Below, piece by piece: positions 1-8,681 of a stretch of 64,000 bases of DNA. The DNA comes from Lachnospiraceae bacterium. GTDB lineage: Bacteria > Bacillota > Clostridia > Lachnospirales > Lachnospiraceae. The translations under genes and the position numbers were made by a program. The notes beneath the pieces are model-generated. The model was not told the origin of the DNA. It was given only the letters and a program-made list of their open reading frames with translations, and searched no databases. The stretch spans positions 1 to 64,000 of the forward strand of contig JAKSSF010000011.1 of NCBI GenBank assembly GCA_024403235.1. Direction: 5' to 3'. The first letter of the stretch is position 1, and each line of letters starts with the position of its first letter.

Positions 1-49
1 TGCGAGATTCGGTAAGGAAAACACCTGTGAACACAACTACAATTTATCT

Positions 50-62
50 TGTAAAGTTTACA
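50..62. promoter_or_regulatory. Short palindrome upstream of the sigma-like gene
   Basis: A perfect 6-bp inverted repeat, TGTAAA and TTTACA around a single G, lies about 50 bp before the first start codon. It is the size and placement of a dimeric repressor operator. No protein is assigned. The rest of bases 1-114 holds no gene I can support, only the ribosome site AGGAGG at 103-108. Confidence 0.25.
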
Positions 63-114
63 GGAATTAAACCGGTTTGTTCCTGAACATTTCAGCTTAT
101 ACAGGAGGTTGGAA

Positions 115-711
115 ATGCAAAGAGAACAATTTGACGTAGGGAGATATTACAGATTATCTCCTCAGGAACGAATTAACTCTATAATCAAAAATTTTGATTG
201 TTATCAGGGTATTATCGACGATTACAGACGCGATTTATACGATTGGATCGAAGGTAATCGTGAAAAAGCAAGGCGTGACGCGATAGGTGACTTGGGTGTC
301 CGTATATGCAGTGGCGCTGCATTCGTTTCAGTAACAGAGAATGCAGTTAACACCAAATGGGAGATTGATGGAATCCTGGATACATATAAACTGACTCCAT
401 CATTTAAAGGCATTGAAGATTATGATGAAATATCGCGAGGTCTTTTGGAACTGAAACTTATGAAACGGGAATACCGGAGATTTCGTGAAAGACTCGCTTC
501 TTTGCAATCGGAAGAACGAAAGATTTTTCTTCTCTATATGAAGTCTTCCAATGAAGGTCCGGCTGTTTGCGAAGAAGTTGGTCTATCATATAAGACTTAC
601 AGAAATCGTGTATGCTTAATAAAAAAGAAAATCTTTTCAGGCTTCATATGCCGCCTCGATACCTATGATGACATGAATATTTACATTGTTGGAGGGCTTT
701 CTGATGAATGA
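115..711 (+). CDS. Sigma-70 region 4-like / ArpU-like regulator of an integrated element
   Basis: Soluble protein of about 198 residues with no membrane segment. The C-terminal third contains a run resembling sigma region 4: SEERKIFLLYMK, then a helix-turn-helix in which GLSYKTYRNRV is the likely recognition helix. Such small sigma-like or ArpU-type proteins are common in Firmicute prophages and conjugative elements, where they control late or transfer genes. That role is inferred from family and context. The ATG at 115 is chosen because AGGAGG sits 6 bp upstream at 103-108; a TTG at 109 is less likely. It overlaps the next gene by 8 bp and lies ahead of a serine recombinase, so it is probably part of the same element. 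Confidence 0.55.
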   Translation: MQREQFDVGRYYRLSPQERINSIIKNFDCYQGIIDDYRRDLYDWIEGNREKARRDAIGDLGVRICSGAAFVSVTENAVNTKWEIDGILDTYKLTPSFKGIEDYDEISRGLLELKLMKREYRRFRERLASLQSEERKIFLLYMKSSNEGPAVCEEVGLSYKTYRNRVCLIKKKIFSGFICRLDTYDDMNIYIVGGLSDE

Positions 712-871
712 CTCCAAAATGATAATTGATAACCACTATGCAGCTCTGGCTTTGATAGATGTTCTATATAAAAAGGGCCTTATAAACAAGGAAACCTACA
801 ATAACATTATGGCACATGAGGATGCAAAGACTGATAAGCCCATATGGGCGTCAGATACGGATAATAAGTGA
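704..871 (+). CDS. Small SHOCT-like protein of the integrated element
   Basis: Protein of about 55 residues. The segment ALIDVLYKKGLINKETYNNI resembles the short SHOCT-type helical motif (leucine, then Lys-Lys-Gly-Leu-Ile, then Glu). The ATG at 704 follows GGAGGG at 691-696. The gene overlaps the sigma-like gene by 8 bp, so translation is probably coupled. Small proteins of this type often lie between regulator and recombinase in Clostridial elements and may modulate excision. No function is demonstrated, and the directionality-factor idea is only a suggestion. Confidence 0.45.
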   Translation: MNDSKMIIDNHYAALALIDVLYKKGLINKETYNNIMAHEDAKTDKPIWASDTDNK

Positions 872-964
872 TTTTGTCAAGGATGTCGAGGAGCAAATCG
901 ACATCCTTAATTTATTGTTTGGGCTACTTTACAATCGGCTCATCAACAAAAGGAGGGACTCAGA

Positions 965-2731
965 ATGAGCGCAACAGAAACAGCTTTTGACAGATTAAAT
1001 GTATTACCAACACCCTTCGTTAATCTTGATAGAGACAGGACGCGAAGGACGGTATTCTATGGAAGAGTATCTACTGAACATGAAGCGCAGATATCTGCTC
1101 TTGAAAACCAGATTCAGTGGTACGATGACCAGGCAAAGATGCATAAGAACTGGGATGTTCTCGGAAAGTATATCGATGAGGGTATAACCGGAACTCAGGC
1201 AAAGAAAAGACCTTCTTTTCTTAGAATGCTTGAGGATGCAAGGCTTGGCAAATTTGATCTCATTGTTACAAGAGAGGTGTGCCGTTTTGCAAGAAACACC
1301 GTAGATACACTTGTCGTAACCAGAGAACTTAAAAACCTCGGAATCGAAGTATATTTCGTGGATGATAATATCTGGACCATGGACGGAGACGGAGAGCTTC
1401 GACTGACCATCATGGCAACACTGGCTCAGGAGGAAAGCCGTAAGGTTTCCGAACGTGTTAAGGCCGGACAGCATATCAGCCGTGAAAAGTGTACAATTTA
1501 CGGAAGCGGAAACATTCTTGGATATGATAAAGTCGGTGATAAGTATGTAATTAATACTGAGCAAGCAGAAACAGTCCGAATGATATATGATATGTATCTT
1601 ACTGGAGAAATTGGAGCCGGTAAGATAGCAGAGGAACTCTTTAAGAGGGGAAGACTTACTTCTTATGGAACAACCAACTGGACAAGTTCATATGTATCAA
1701 GGGTATTGAAGAATCCGACCTATATGGGATATATGGCTTATGGCAAATCTTTTTCTAATAATTATCTTGATCAGAAACGAATCAATAATACGAGGCTTGA
1801 TAACCTTCTGTATAAGAAAGCCGATTTTGAGCCGATTGTAACCGAAGAAGAATTTCAGAGGGTTCAGGAATTAAAAGAAAAAAGAAGACGTTCCCTTCAT
1901 ATTCCGCAGTACCGGAAAACTCCTTTTGGAGAGGAGGAAGTCCTTCGGCCGGTGCGTGACACCTATGATATTTGGAAGAAAAAAGTACGCTGCAAATGTG
2001 GTGCTACTTTCAGAAAAGAGACCTGGCACGTTAAGAAAAGCAATAATGAAAGGGTTTACGGATATCAGTGCTATAACCGTGTAAATTATGGCTCTGATAA
2101 AAAAAGAAAACTTTATCCGAATATGAAGTTCAAGCCATGTGACCAGCATATGATTGCTGAATGGAAACTTGATTTTATGTGCAGCGAAGTGCTGAAAATG
2201 GTCTGGACTGAACGAAAAGAGGCAATAGAGGAAGCTGTTGAACTAATAAAAAAGTATTACAAAGAAGAAAAACGCTTTGAAGATAAGGGCACGGAACTCA
2301 AAAAGAAATACGCAAAGCTTAATCAGAAAATGGCTAATCTTCGTGATATGCGTGCAGATGGAGACCTTGATTCTGATGATTTTCATACAAGAATGAAGAA
2401 ACTTCTTGATGAAAAGGCGCAGATAGAGGCTGAACTAAAGACAATCGCAGAGAAACCACAGGAACGACTCGAGGACGAACTTGATTGGGATAAAATAAAG
2501 GAAGTATTGAATGAGTCGATTGATGTAAGTAATCCGATAGTTCCAAGAGAGATAATCGAAAGGCTTATTGCGAGAGTCGAAACGGTTGAAGACAATAAGT
2601 TTCGCTGGTATGTGAATTTATCCGGTGCGGATCAAGAGACAATTAATGCTGTTGTTACAGGAATAAAAAAGAATAATGTTATTGCTCTTTCAAAAGAAGA
2701 TGCGGGAAAGGAAAGCCATTTTTTCTGCTGA
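965..2731 (+). CDS. Large serine recombinase (integrase/resolvase family)
   Basis: Catalyses site-specific integration and excision of the element. Domain order in 588 residues: N-terminal resolvase domain (about 28-185) with catalytic Ser36 in YGRVSTE and conserved arginines in REVCRFARN and EESRKVSERV; recombinase DNA-binding domain (about 195-305); zinc ribbon with Cys pairs in RCKCGATF and near YGYQCYNR; coiled coil (about 440-500) typical of large serine integrases. The length is full for the family. The ATG at 965 follows AGGAGGG at 951-957. It is the last gene before host-type sequence, the usual position for a recombinase next to its attachment site. The element continues off the left edge, so its cargo cannot be judged. 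Confidence 0.92.
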   Translation: MSATETAFDRLNVLPTPFVNLDRDRTRRTVFYGRVSTEHEAQISALENQIQWYDDQAKMHKNWDVLGKYIDEGITGTQAKKRPSFLRMLEDARLGKFDLIVTREVCRFARNTVDTLVVTRELKNLGIEVYFVDDNIWTMDGDGELRLTIMATLAQEESRKVSERVKAGQHISREKCTIYGSGNILGYDKVGDKYVINTEQAETVRMIYDMYLTGEIGAGKIAEELFKRGRLTSYGTTNWTSSYVSRVLKNPTYMGYMAYGKSFSNNYLDQKRINNTRLDNLLYKKADFEPIVTEEEFQRVQELKEKRRRSLHIPQYRKTPFGEEEVLRPVRDTYDIWKKKVRCKCGATFRKETWHVKKSNNERVYGYQCYNRVNYGSDKKRKLYPNMKFKPCDQHMIAEWKLDFMCSEVLKMVWTERKEAIEEAVELIKKYYKEEKRFEDKGTELKKKYAKLNQKMANLRDMRADGDLDSDDFHTRMKKLLDEKAQIEAELKTIAEKPQERLEDELDWDKIKEVLNESIDVSNPIVPREIIERLIARVETVEDNKFRWYVNLSGADQETINAVVTGIKKNNVIALSKEDAGKESHFFC

Positions 2732-2733
2732 GC

Positions 2734-2832
2734 GACCTGGTAGTGGCCGCAGAAGAAATGGCAAAAAATAAAGCAAGCAACTACCAGTTTGGGGGCAAAC
2801 TTCACAGGCTGCCATCGCAAACAAATAAGTAA
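2734..2832 (+). pseudogene. Orphan C-terminal tail of a probable interrupted host gene
   Basis: Directly after the recombinase stop, a different frame stays open for 32 codons without a plausible start or ribosome site. It reads like an ordinary protein tail (VVAAEEMAKNKAS, then GGKLHRLPSQTNK) and is followed by a strong terminator. I interpret it as the 3' end of the gene into which the element inserted, with the 5' part lying left of the window. I do not recognise the family. It could instead be meaningless open sequence. Confidence 0.35.
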
Positions 2833-2853
2833 AGAAGAAAATGGAATAATAAA

Positions 2854-2890
2854 ACCCAGGGACCTGCTTGCAGGTGACCCTGGGTTTTTT
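2854..2890 (+). terminator. Strong intrinsic terminator after the element/host junction
   Basis: Stem ACCCAGGG plus ACCTGC pairs with GCAGGT and CCCTGGGT across a 2-base loop and a GA bulge, followed by TTTTT. It would end transcription of the recombinase and of the orphan tail. Confidence 0.85.
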
Positions 2891-2899
2891 GTTCCATTT

Positions 2900-2965
2900 G
2901 AAGAGTACAATGCCCGAAATGAAGCAAAGCGGAATTGAGGGCATTGTACATTCTTCGTTACGAAG
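2900..2965 (+). promoter_or_regulatory. Stem-loop pair upstream of the symporter operon
   Basis: GTACAATGCCC at 2905-2915 pairs perfectly with GGGCATTGTAC at 2939-2949. GAAGA at 2900 can extend it with TCTTC at 2952-2956. The same TCTTC bases also form a second hairpin, CTTCG-TTA-CGAAG, at 2953-2965, so the two foldings compete. A terminator-like hairpin follows at 2972. This is attenuator-like geometry, but I match no known riboswitch class and a promoter lies further downstream, so it may only be part of a termination region. Confidence 0.35.
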
Positions 2966-2971
2966 TTTACT

Positions 2972-2999
2972 AGGTAGTGTAAAAACTGCCTGTTTTTTT
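2972..2999 (+). terminator. Hairpin with seven-T tract before the symporter
   Basis: AGGTAG pairs with CTGCCT (one G-T wobble) over an 8-base loop, then G and seven T. The stem is short, so efficiency may depend on upstream folding. It sits 84 bp before the symporter start. Confidence 0.5.
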
Positions 3000-3001
3000 G
3001 C

Positions 3002-3030
3002 TAGACAATATCCAAAGTATTCGGTAAAAT
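3002..3030 (+). promoter_or_regulatory. Likely promoter of the symporter/acyl-CoA synthetase operon
   Basis: TAGACA at 3002-3007 and TAAAAT at 3025-3030 are separated by 17 bp. Just downstream, the palindrome AACGCGTT at 3045-3052 could bind a LacI/CcpA-type repressor. Both are sequence-only predictions. Confidence 0.45.
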
Positions 3031-3083
3031 AACTTTAGCGGTTTAACGCGTTTAAGCACGAATACATTTAGGAGAGGATATAT

Positions 3084-4676
3084 ATGTCTACACAAATTTT
3101 ATCATCTATTTTACTTGTTATTTTCTTTGCCATCATGATTTATGTTGGCTACAGTACAAGAAAGCATGCGACAGATGTTAACGGCTTTGTTCTGGGAGGA
3201 CGTTCCGTTGGCCCCTGGCTTACGGCTTTTGCTTTCGGTACATCTTACTTTTCTGCAGTTATCTTTGTAGGATACGCAGGTCAGTTTGGATGGCTTTTCG
3301 GACTTGCTGCAACATGGGCAGGACTGGGAAATGCCTTTATTGGATCTTTACTTGCATGGAACATTCTTGGTCGTCGAACCAGAATTATGACACAGCATCT
3401 GGATGCCAAGACTATGCCTGATTTCTTTGGAAAGCGATTTCATTCCACAGCATTAAAGATCGCTGCTTCTATTATTGTATTTATTTTCTTAATTCCATAT
3501 ACAGCATCTCTGTATAATGGACTTTCCAGTTTGTTTGGACTGGTATTTGATATCCCTTACTGGGTAGTAATTCTTGTGATGGCAGTGCTTACCGGTATGT
3601 ATGTTATCTTTGGTGGCTATATGGCAACGGCTATCAATGATTTCATTCAGGGTATTATCATGTTATTTGGTATTACTGCTGTGATATTGGCTGTTATCCA
3701 TGACAATGGTGGTCTTTTGGCTGCAACACAGAAGCTTTCAGAAGTACCTGCAGAAGGTTGGACCGGTGGTGCTTTCAGTTCTTTCTTTGGGCCTAATCCG
3801 GTATTCCTTTTATTCGTTGTAATTCTTACCTCTCTTGGTACCTGGGGACTTCCGCAGATGGTTGGTAAATTCTATTCCATCAAGAGCGAAAATGATATTC
3901 AAAAAGGAACTATTATTTCTACTGTATTTGCCATTATAGTTGCTGGTGGATGCTACTTCTTAGGTGGATTTGGACGTCTGTATGATGCGCCCGGCATCTA
4001 TAGTGAATCCGGTAAGGTATTATTTGATAAAATCGTACCTTCCATGCTTTCTACCCTTTCACCTATTATTGTTGCGGTGGTAATTGTTTTGGTGCTTTCC
4101 GCTTCTATGTCTACCCTTTCATCCTTGGTTTTAACTTCCAGCTCTACCTTTACACTGGACGTTATTAAACCTGCTATGGCAAAGAAAAATAATGATATGA
4201 GTGAAAAAACACAGGTTACCGTTATGAGAGCTTTTATTGTGGTATTCATTGTACTTTCCGCAGTTATCGCGATTATTAAAGATTCCCATCCGGAACTTAC
4301 CTTCATCGCACAGATGATGGGTGTTTCATGGGGGGCATTGGCAGGTGCATTCCTGGCTCCCTTCCTGTATGGTTTATACTGGAAAGGTGTTACAAAAGCA
4401 TCTGTAGTTGTCTGCTTTATCTGGGGTACCGCACTTGCAACTGTACAGTTCTTAATTAGTTTGAATATTATTAACAATCAGACATGGCCGGCATTTATGC
4501 AGTTTACCACCCAAAATTCTATTTATTCCGGTGCAATTGCTATGATGGGTGGACTTGTCATTGTCCCTGTAGTATCATTATTCACAAAGAAGCAAGAAGC
4601 GTCAGAAGTAGATAGTATGTTTACCTGCTACGACGCTACTGTACAAGTAAAAGAAGTGAAGAACTTAGGAGAATAA
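3084..4676 (+). CDS. Sodium:solute symporter (SSS family)
   Basis: Integral membrane protein of 530 residues with about 12-13 hydrophobic segments. It has the SSS-family start (short helix, then GFVLGGRSVGPWLTAFAFG) and the conserved stretch YVIFGGYMATAINDFIQG. Family members import carboxylates, proline, pantothenate, urea or sugars with sodium. The substrate is not readable from sequence. The acyl-CoA synthetase begins 2 bp after this stop, so the pair most likely imports an organic acid and activates it to its CoA thioester; that is inference from context. Start is ATG 3084 after AGGAGAGG. Length is normal and nothing is broken. Confidence 0.85.
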   Translation: MSTQILSSILLVIFFAIMIYVGYSTRKHATDVNGFVLGGRSVGPWLTAFAFGTSYFSAVIFVGYAGQFGWLFGLAATWAGLGNAFIGSLLAWNILGRRTRIMTQHLDAKTMPDFFGKRFHSTALKIAASIIVFIFLIPYTASLYNGLSSLFGLVFDIPYWVVILVMAVLTGMYVIFGGYMATAINDFIQGIIMLFGITAVILAVIHDNGGLLAATQKLSEVPAEGWTGGAFSSFFGPNPVFLLFVVILTSLGTWGLPQMVGKFYSIKSENDIQKGTIISTVFAIIVAGGCYFLGGFGRLYDAPGIYSESGKVLFDKIVPSMLSTLSPIIVAVVIVLVLSASMSTLSSLVLTSSSTFTLDVIKPAMAKKNNDMSEKTQVTVMRAFIVVFIVLSAVIAIIKDSHPELTFIAQMMGVSWGALAGAFLAPFLYGLYWKGVTKASVVVCFIWGTALATVQFLISLNIINNQTWPAFMQFTTQNSIYSGAIAMMGGLVIVPVVSLFTKKQEASEVDSMFTCYDATVQVKEVKNLGE

Positions 4677-4678
4677 AA

Positions 4679-6313
4679 ATGACCGTTATTGATTACCTGA
4701 TGCATAATGCCAAAGAATATGGAGATGAGGTTGCCCTTGTGGAGCTGAATCCGGAAGAGGCAGATAATAGAAGAATTACCTGGAAGGAATATGAACTGAT
4801 TGAGCCCAGCAGATTTGAACCTTATAGGAGAGAAATCACCTGGAGCGTTTTTAATGAGAAAGCAAACCGCTTTGCCAATCTTCTGATCTCCAGAGGAGTA
4901 AAAAAAGGTGACAGAGTTGCTATTATTATGTATAACTGTCTGGAGTGGTTACCGATTTATTTTGGGGTGCTGAAATCTGGTGCTATTGCAGTTCCTTTCA
5001 ATTTCAGATATGATGCAGAAGAAATTTTATACTGCGCAGAACTTGCAGAAGTACATATGATTGTGTTTGGACCGGAATTTATTGGCCGTATAGAGCCAAA
5101 TGCAGATAGACTTTCCAAAGGAAGACTTCTCATTTATGTAGGAGATAATTGTCCTTCTTACGCAGAAAGTTATAGAGAACTTGTGGCAGATTGCTCCAGC
5201 AAGGAGCCGGATGTGCCACTTACGGAGGAAGATTATGGAGCTATTTATTTTTCTTCCGGAACTACAGGGTTCCCTAAGGCAATTTTACACAAACATTTGA
5301 GTCTGCTTCAGGCAGCCCAGATGGAACAAAAGCACCATGAAACAGGCAGAGATGATGTATTTTTATGTATTCCGCCATTGTATCATACGGGTGCCAAATT
5401 CCACTGGATGGGCTCCTTGGTTGCAGGCAGTAGGGCCGTTTTGTTAAAGGGTTCAAAGCCTGAAATTATTTTGAATGCAGTATCCAAGGAAAAATGTACC
5501 ATTGTATGGCTGTTGGTTCCTTGGGCCCAGGATATCTTAGACGCCCTTGACCGTGGGGAAATTAAACTTTCTGAATATACCCTTTCTCAGTGGCGACTGA
5601 TGCACATTGGTGCTCAGCCAGTCCCACCTACCTTGATTAAGCAGTGGAAGAGTTACTTCCCAGATCATCAGTATGATACCAACTATGGTCTTTCAGAATC
5701 TACCGGCCCCGGTTGTGTGCACCTTGGAATGGAAAACATTCATAAGGTTGGTGCCATTGGTGTGCCTGGATACAGATGGGAATGCCGTATTGTAGACGAA
5801 GATGGAAAAGATGTGAAAAAGGGAGATGTTGGGGAACTGATTGTAAAGGGACCCGGTGTCATGACCTGTTATTACAATAATCCGGAAGCTACTGCAGAAA
5901 CTATCAAAGACGGCTGGTTATATACAGGCGATATGGCCATGATGGATGAAGAAGATTTTATCTGGCTGGTTGACCGAAAGAAAGACGTTATTGTTTCCGG
6001 CGGAGAAAACATTTATCCTGTTCAGATAGAGAACTTTATCAGAAAAAATGATAAAGTAAAGGATGTGGCGGTAATAGGTATGCCAAGTAAACGACTTGGT
6101 GAAATTACGGCAGCTGTCATTGAAGTAAAAGATGGAATGACACTTACTGTGGAAGAAGTGGATGAATTTTGTAAGGAACTTCCAAGATACAAGAGACCGA
6201 AGGTGGTATTTTTCGAGGAGATTCCCAGAAATGCAACCGGTAAGATTGAGAAACCTGTTTTACGCCAGAGACATGGCTCTGAGAAGCTAGTGGCACAACA
6301 GATTCAAAATTAA
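4679..6313 (+). CDS. AMP-forming acyl-CoA synthetase (ANL superfamily)
   Basis: Activates a carboxylic acid to acyl-AMP and then acyl-CoA. Family motifs are in order: phosphate-binding loop SSGTTGFPKA (about residue 188), A5 motif YGLSESTG, A7/A8 region YTGDMAMM then WLVDRKKDVIVSGGENIYP, and A10 lysine motif NATGKIEK near the C-terminus. At 544 residues it is full length. An early insertion (about 25-50) precedes WSVFNEKANRFA, where many homologues start their core. Start ATG 4679 follows TTAGGAG of the preceding gene. Substrate class (aromatic, medium-chain or carnitine-like acid) cannot be settled from sequence. Coupling to the symporter suggests an imported acid. Confidence 0.85.
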   Translation: MTVIDYLMHNAKEYGDEVALVELNPEEADNRRITWKEYELIEPSRFEPYRREITWSVFNEKANRFANLLISRGVKKGDRVAIIMYNCLEWLPIYFGVLKSGAIAVPFNFRYDAEEILYCAELAEVHMIVFGPEFIGRIEPNADRLSKGRLLIYVGDNCPSYAESYRELVADCSSKEPDVPLTEEDYGAIYFSSGTTGFPKAILHKHLSLLQAAQMEQKHHETGRDDVFLCIPPLYHTGAKFHWMGSLVAGSRAVLLKGSKPEIILNAVSKEKCTIVWLLVPWAQDILDALDRGEIKLSEYTLSQWRLMHIGAQPVPPTLIKQWKSYFPDHQYDTNYGLSESTGPGCVHLGMENIHKVGAIGVPGYRWECRIVDEDGKDVKKGDVGELIVKGPGVMTCYYNNPEATAETIKDGWLYTGDMAMMDEEDFIWLVDRKKDVIVSGGENIYPVQIENFIRKNDKVKDVAVIGMPSKRLGEITAAVIEVKDGMTLTVEEVDEFCKELPRYKRPKVVFFEEIPRNATGKIEKPVLRQRHGSEKLVAQQIQN

Positions 6314-6336
6314 TCTAGAGAGTATAAATAAAAAAG

Positions 6337-6364
6337 GCGTTTGCTCAGAGAGCAAACGCTTTTT
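6337..6364. terminator. Bidirectional terminator between convergent operons
   Basis: GCGTTTGCTC pairs with GAGCAAACGC over a 3-base loop, with A-rich sequence on the left and TTTTT on the right, so it works in both directions. It separates the synthetase from the minus-strand amidohydrolase. Confidence 0.85.
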
Positions 6365-6377
6365 ACAATACTTAAAC

Positions 6378-7229
6378 CTAGATATTTAAGAGATTTTTCC
6401 CATTCTCATAGAGAATCTGAGAAATCTCTTTTTTCGTGAGACCGGAATTTTGTATGGCTTCTATGGAAGGTCCCTGATCGGTCCAAGGACTGTCTGTACC
6501 AAATAAAACCCGGTCGGAACCAATGAGTCTAACCATTCGCAGGAATCGTTCTCTGGAAAGGAATTCATACTCAATGTTTTGGGACGGAATGGGTGAAGGA
6601 AGAGAAAAGGCTGTGTCCAGGTACAGAGATCCTTTTTCGGATGTACCGGAAAGATATTCTTCCAGCATTTCTTCCGCTTCCTCCCAGCATAAATGTCCGC
6701 CCATATGAGCAAGAATCATTTTGTCAGGGCGCACTGTCTTTAGGAGATTCCGAACATGAGGAATGGCGGAATACTCAGGAATGGGATCATTAATATCATA
6801 CCCTACATGAAAGGATGTAATCAGACCATATTCACAGGCGCAGTCAAGAATATCCACATATTTCCTACTATCCATATATGTTTTCTGAAAAAATGGATGT
6901 AACTTAATGCCGGGAATGCCTTCCCGGGACAGATTTCGTAGTATTGTCTTGTAATCCGTGTTATCAGGGTGGAGACCCCCAAAGGAGATAAGCCGTCCCT
7001 CACGCTGATTGGTTTCTATGGCAATTCTATTAATATCTTCCGTCTGAGCAGGGGTTGTTGCCACAGGAAGCAAAACGCAGGCGGATATATCATTTTTTTC
7101 ACAGGATTGGATGAGCCCTTCGTTCGTGCCATCGGTGTATGCCTGTACATGCGAAGGCCCTGATAACTGGGACATAATTCTTTTTGCAATATGCGAAGGA
7201 TAGGTGTGTGTGTGAAAGTCTATAATCAT
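6378..7229 (-). CDS. Amidohydrolase (ACMSD-like, metal-dependent TIM barrel)
   Basis: Predicted hydrolase or decarboxylase of 283 residues. The N-terminal metal motif DFHTHTYP, a later histidine in SFHVGYD, LAHMGGHLC, and a catalytic aspartate in FGTDSPW fit the amidohydrolase-2 family (PF04909). I start it at ATG 7229, giving MIIDFHTHT, the usual family start; an upstream ATG at 7250 lacks a ribosome site, whereas AGGA precedes 7229. It is the last gene of a minus-strand group with a purine permease and a xanthine dehydrogenase remnant, so a purine-catabolic substrate is plausible but unproven. Confidence 0.75.
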   Translation of the reverse strand: MIIDFHTHTYPSHIAKRIMSQLSGPSHVQAYTDGTNEGLIQSCEKNDISACVLLPVATTPAQTEDINRIAIETNQREGRLISFGGLHPDNTDYKTILRNLSREGIPGIKLHPFFQKTYMDSRKYVDILDCACEYGLITSFHVGYDINDPIPEYSAIPHVRNLLKTVRPDKMILAHMGGHLCWEEAEEMLEEYLSGTSEKGSLYLDTAFSLPSPIPSQNIEYEFLSRERFLRMVRLIGSDRVLFGTDSPWTDQGPSIEAIQNSGLTKKEISQILYENGKNLLNI

Positions 7230-7262
7230 GGGAAATCCTAATCCTTTCATAGGGGTATTCTT

Positions 7263-8654
7263 TTATTTATCCTTGGGAAGCACAATATTTAATACAATGG
7301 CAACCATGGCAGCAGGTACAATACCGGAACCGCCAAATACCAACTGAATTAACTGTGGTGCGTGAGAAAGAATGGCTGCATTAGCACCCATACCATAACC
7401 AACACCTAAAGCAACGGATACGATGGTAAGGTTACGACCGGTAATAGGTGTTTTGGTAATTAACTGAATACCACTTACAACAATAGAAGAGAACATAATA
7501 ACCGCAGCACCACCAAGGACAGGCTGAGGCATAATGGATACCAAAGCACCAAGCTTAGTGCAAAGACCACATAATACAAGGAAGATAGCACCTGTAGCCA
7601 AAGCAAATCTGTTTACAACCTTGGTCATAGCAACCAAACCAACATTCTGGCTGAAGGAAGTATTGGGCAATACACCAAAGATAGCAGCTAAGCTGGAACC
7701 AATACCGTCACACATAACACCGCCGGCCAATTCCTGATCTGTAGCTTCTCTATCTAAACCACCTTCCATAACACCGGAAATATCACCAACTGTTTCTACA
7801 GCAGTTACAACAAACATAATCAGTACCGGGATGATAGCCCGTAAATCAAAGATTGGTTTCACCGGCATAACCTTGGGAAGTGCAAACCAGGAAGCACTGC
7901 CAACCTTGCTCCAGTTAATGACCCAGCTCTTGGTAAATTCCACACCTTCTGCATCTACGCCGGTTTTAGATAATACAAGGCCCATAATAATGGCTGCAAT
8001 GTAACCGCAGATGATGCCAAGGAGAATAGAAGAAGAGCTTGCAAATCCTTTGGTACCGTGTTTGAAAATCAAAATCATAACCAATACAAACAAGGCTAAA
8101 AGAATGTTTTCCAAAGAACCAAAATCTTTTGCGTTATTACCACCACCAAAGGAGTTAATGCCAACAGAGATTAGGCTAAGACCGATGGATAATACTACCG
8201 TACCGGTTACTACTGCAGGGAAGAATTTTCGGAGCGGCTTTAAGAAGAAACCTAAAACACCTTCAAATAAACCACCAATTATAGAAGCTCCCATGATAGC
8301 ACCGTAGGCAAGTACGCCGCCACCCATAGTAGCTGCTACAGAGTTAAATACACCAATGAAACCGGAAGAAGTTCCCATAATAATGGGTACCTTTCCACCG
8401 ATAGGTCCAATGGAGAATAACTGAATTAAGGTTACCACACCGGCAATCAACATAGCATTTTGCAGTAAGCTTAATTGTAAGTCTGCAAATTCTCCGCCCG
8501 CAATACCGCAAGCACCGGTAATAATCAATAGGGGAGTCAGGTTTCCTACGAACATGGCCAGTACATGCTGCAAACCTAGGGGAATTGCCTGGGAAAGAGG
8601 CATTTTTCCATCTAGTTCAAAGGCCTCCTTTGAGAGAGTAAATTTTTCTTTCAT
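7263..8654 (-). CDS. Purine (xanthine/uric acid) permease, NCS2/NAT family
   Basis: Membrane transporter of 463 residues with about 13-14 hydrophobic segments. The NAT signature appears as SFSQNVGLVAMTKV, preceded by the conserved acidic stretch AVETVGDISG. Sequences of this type are usually xanthine or uric acid permeases, close to PbuX/PucJK. Start ATG 8654 follows AAAGGAAAA. The xanthine dehydrogenase remnant lies 27 bp upstream in the same direction, consistent with purine import. With the dehydrogenase apparently truncated, the permease may now serve salvage through the neighbouring xanthine phosphoribosyltransferase. Confidence 0.85.
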   Translation of the reverse strand: MKEKFTLSKEAFELDGKMPLSQAIPLGLQHVLAMFVGNLTPLLIITGACGIAGGEFADLQLSLLQNAMLIAGVVTLIQLFSIGPIGGKVPIIMGTSSGFIGVFNSVAATMGGGVLAYGAIMGASIIGGLFEGVLGFFLKPLRKFFPAVVTGTVVLSIGLSLISVGINSFGGGNNAKDFGSLENILLALFVLVMILIFKHGTKGFASSSSILLGIICGYIAAIIMGLVLSKTGVDAEGVEFTKSWVINWSKVGSASWFALPKVMPVKPIFDLRAIIPVLIMFVVTAVETVGDISGVMEGGLDREATDQELAGGVMCDGIGSSLAAIFGVLPNTSFSQNVGLVAMTKVVNRFALATGAIFLVLCGLCTKLGALVSIMPQPVLGGAAVIMFSSIVVSGIQLITKTPITGRNLTIVSVALGVGYGMGANAAILSHAPQLIQLVFGGSGIVPAAMVAIVLNIVLPKDK

Positions 8655-8681
8655 TTGTATTTTCCTTTCTTTTTAAACACC

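Noticed and set aside
1004-1564. Minus-strand frame of 186 codons in the recombinase gene
   Set aside because: Fully inside the well-supported recombinase; composition shadow.
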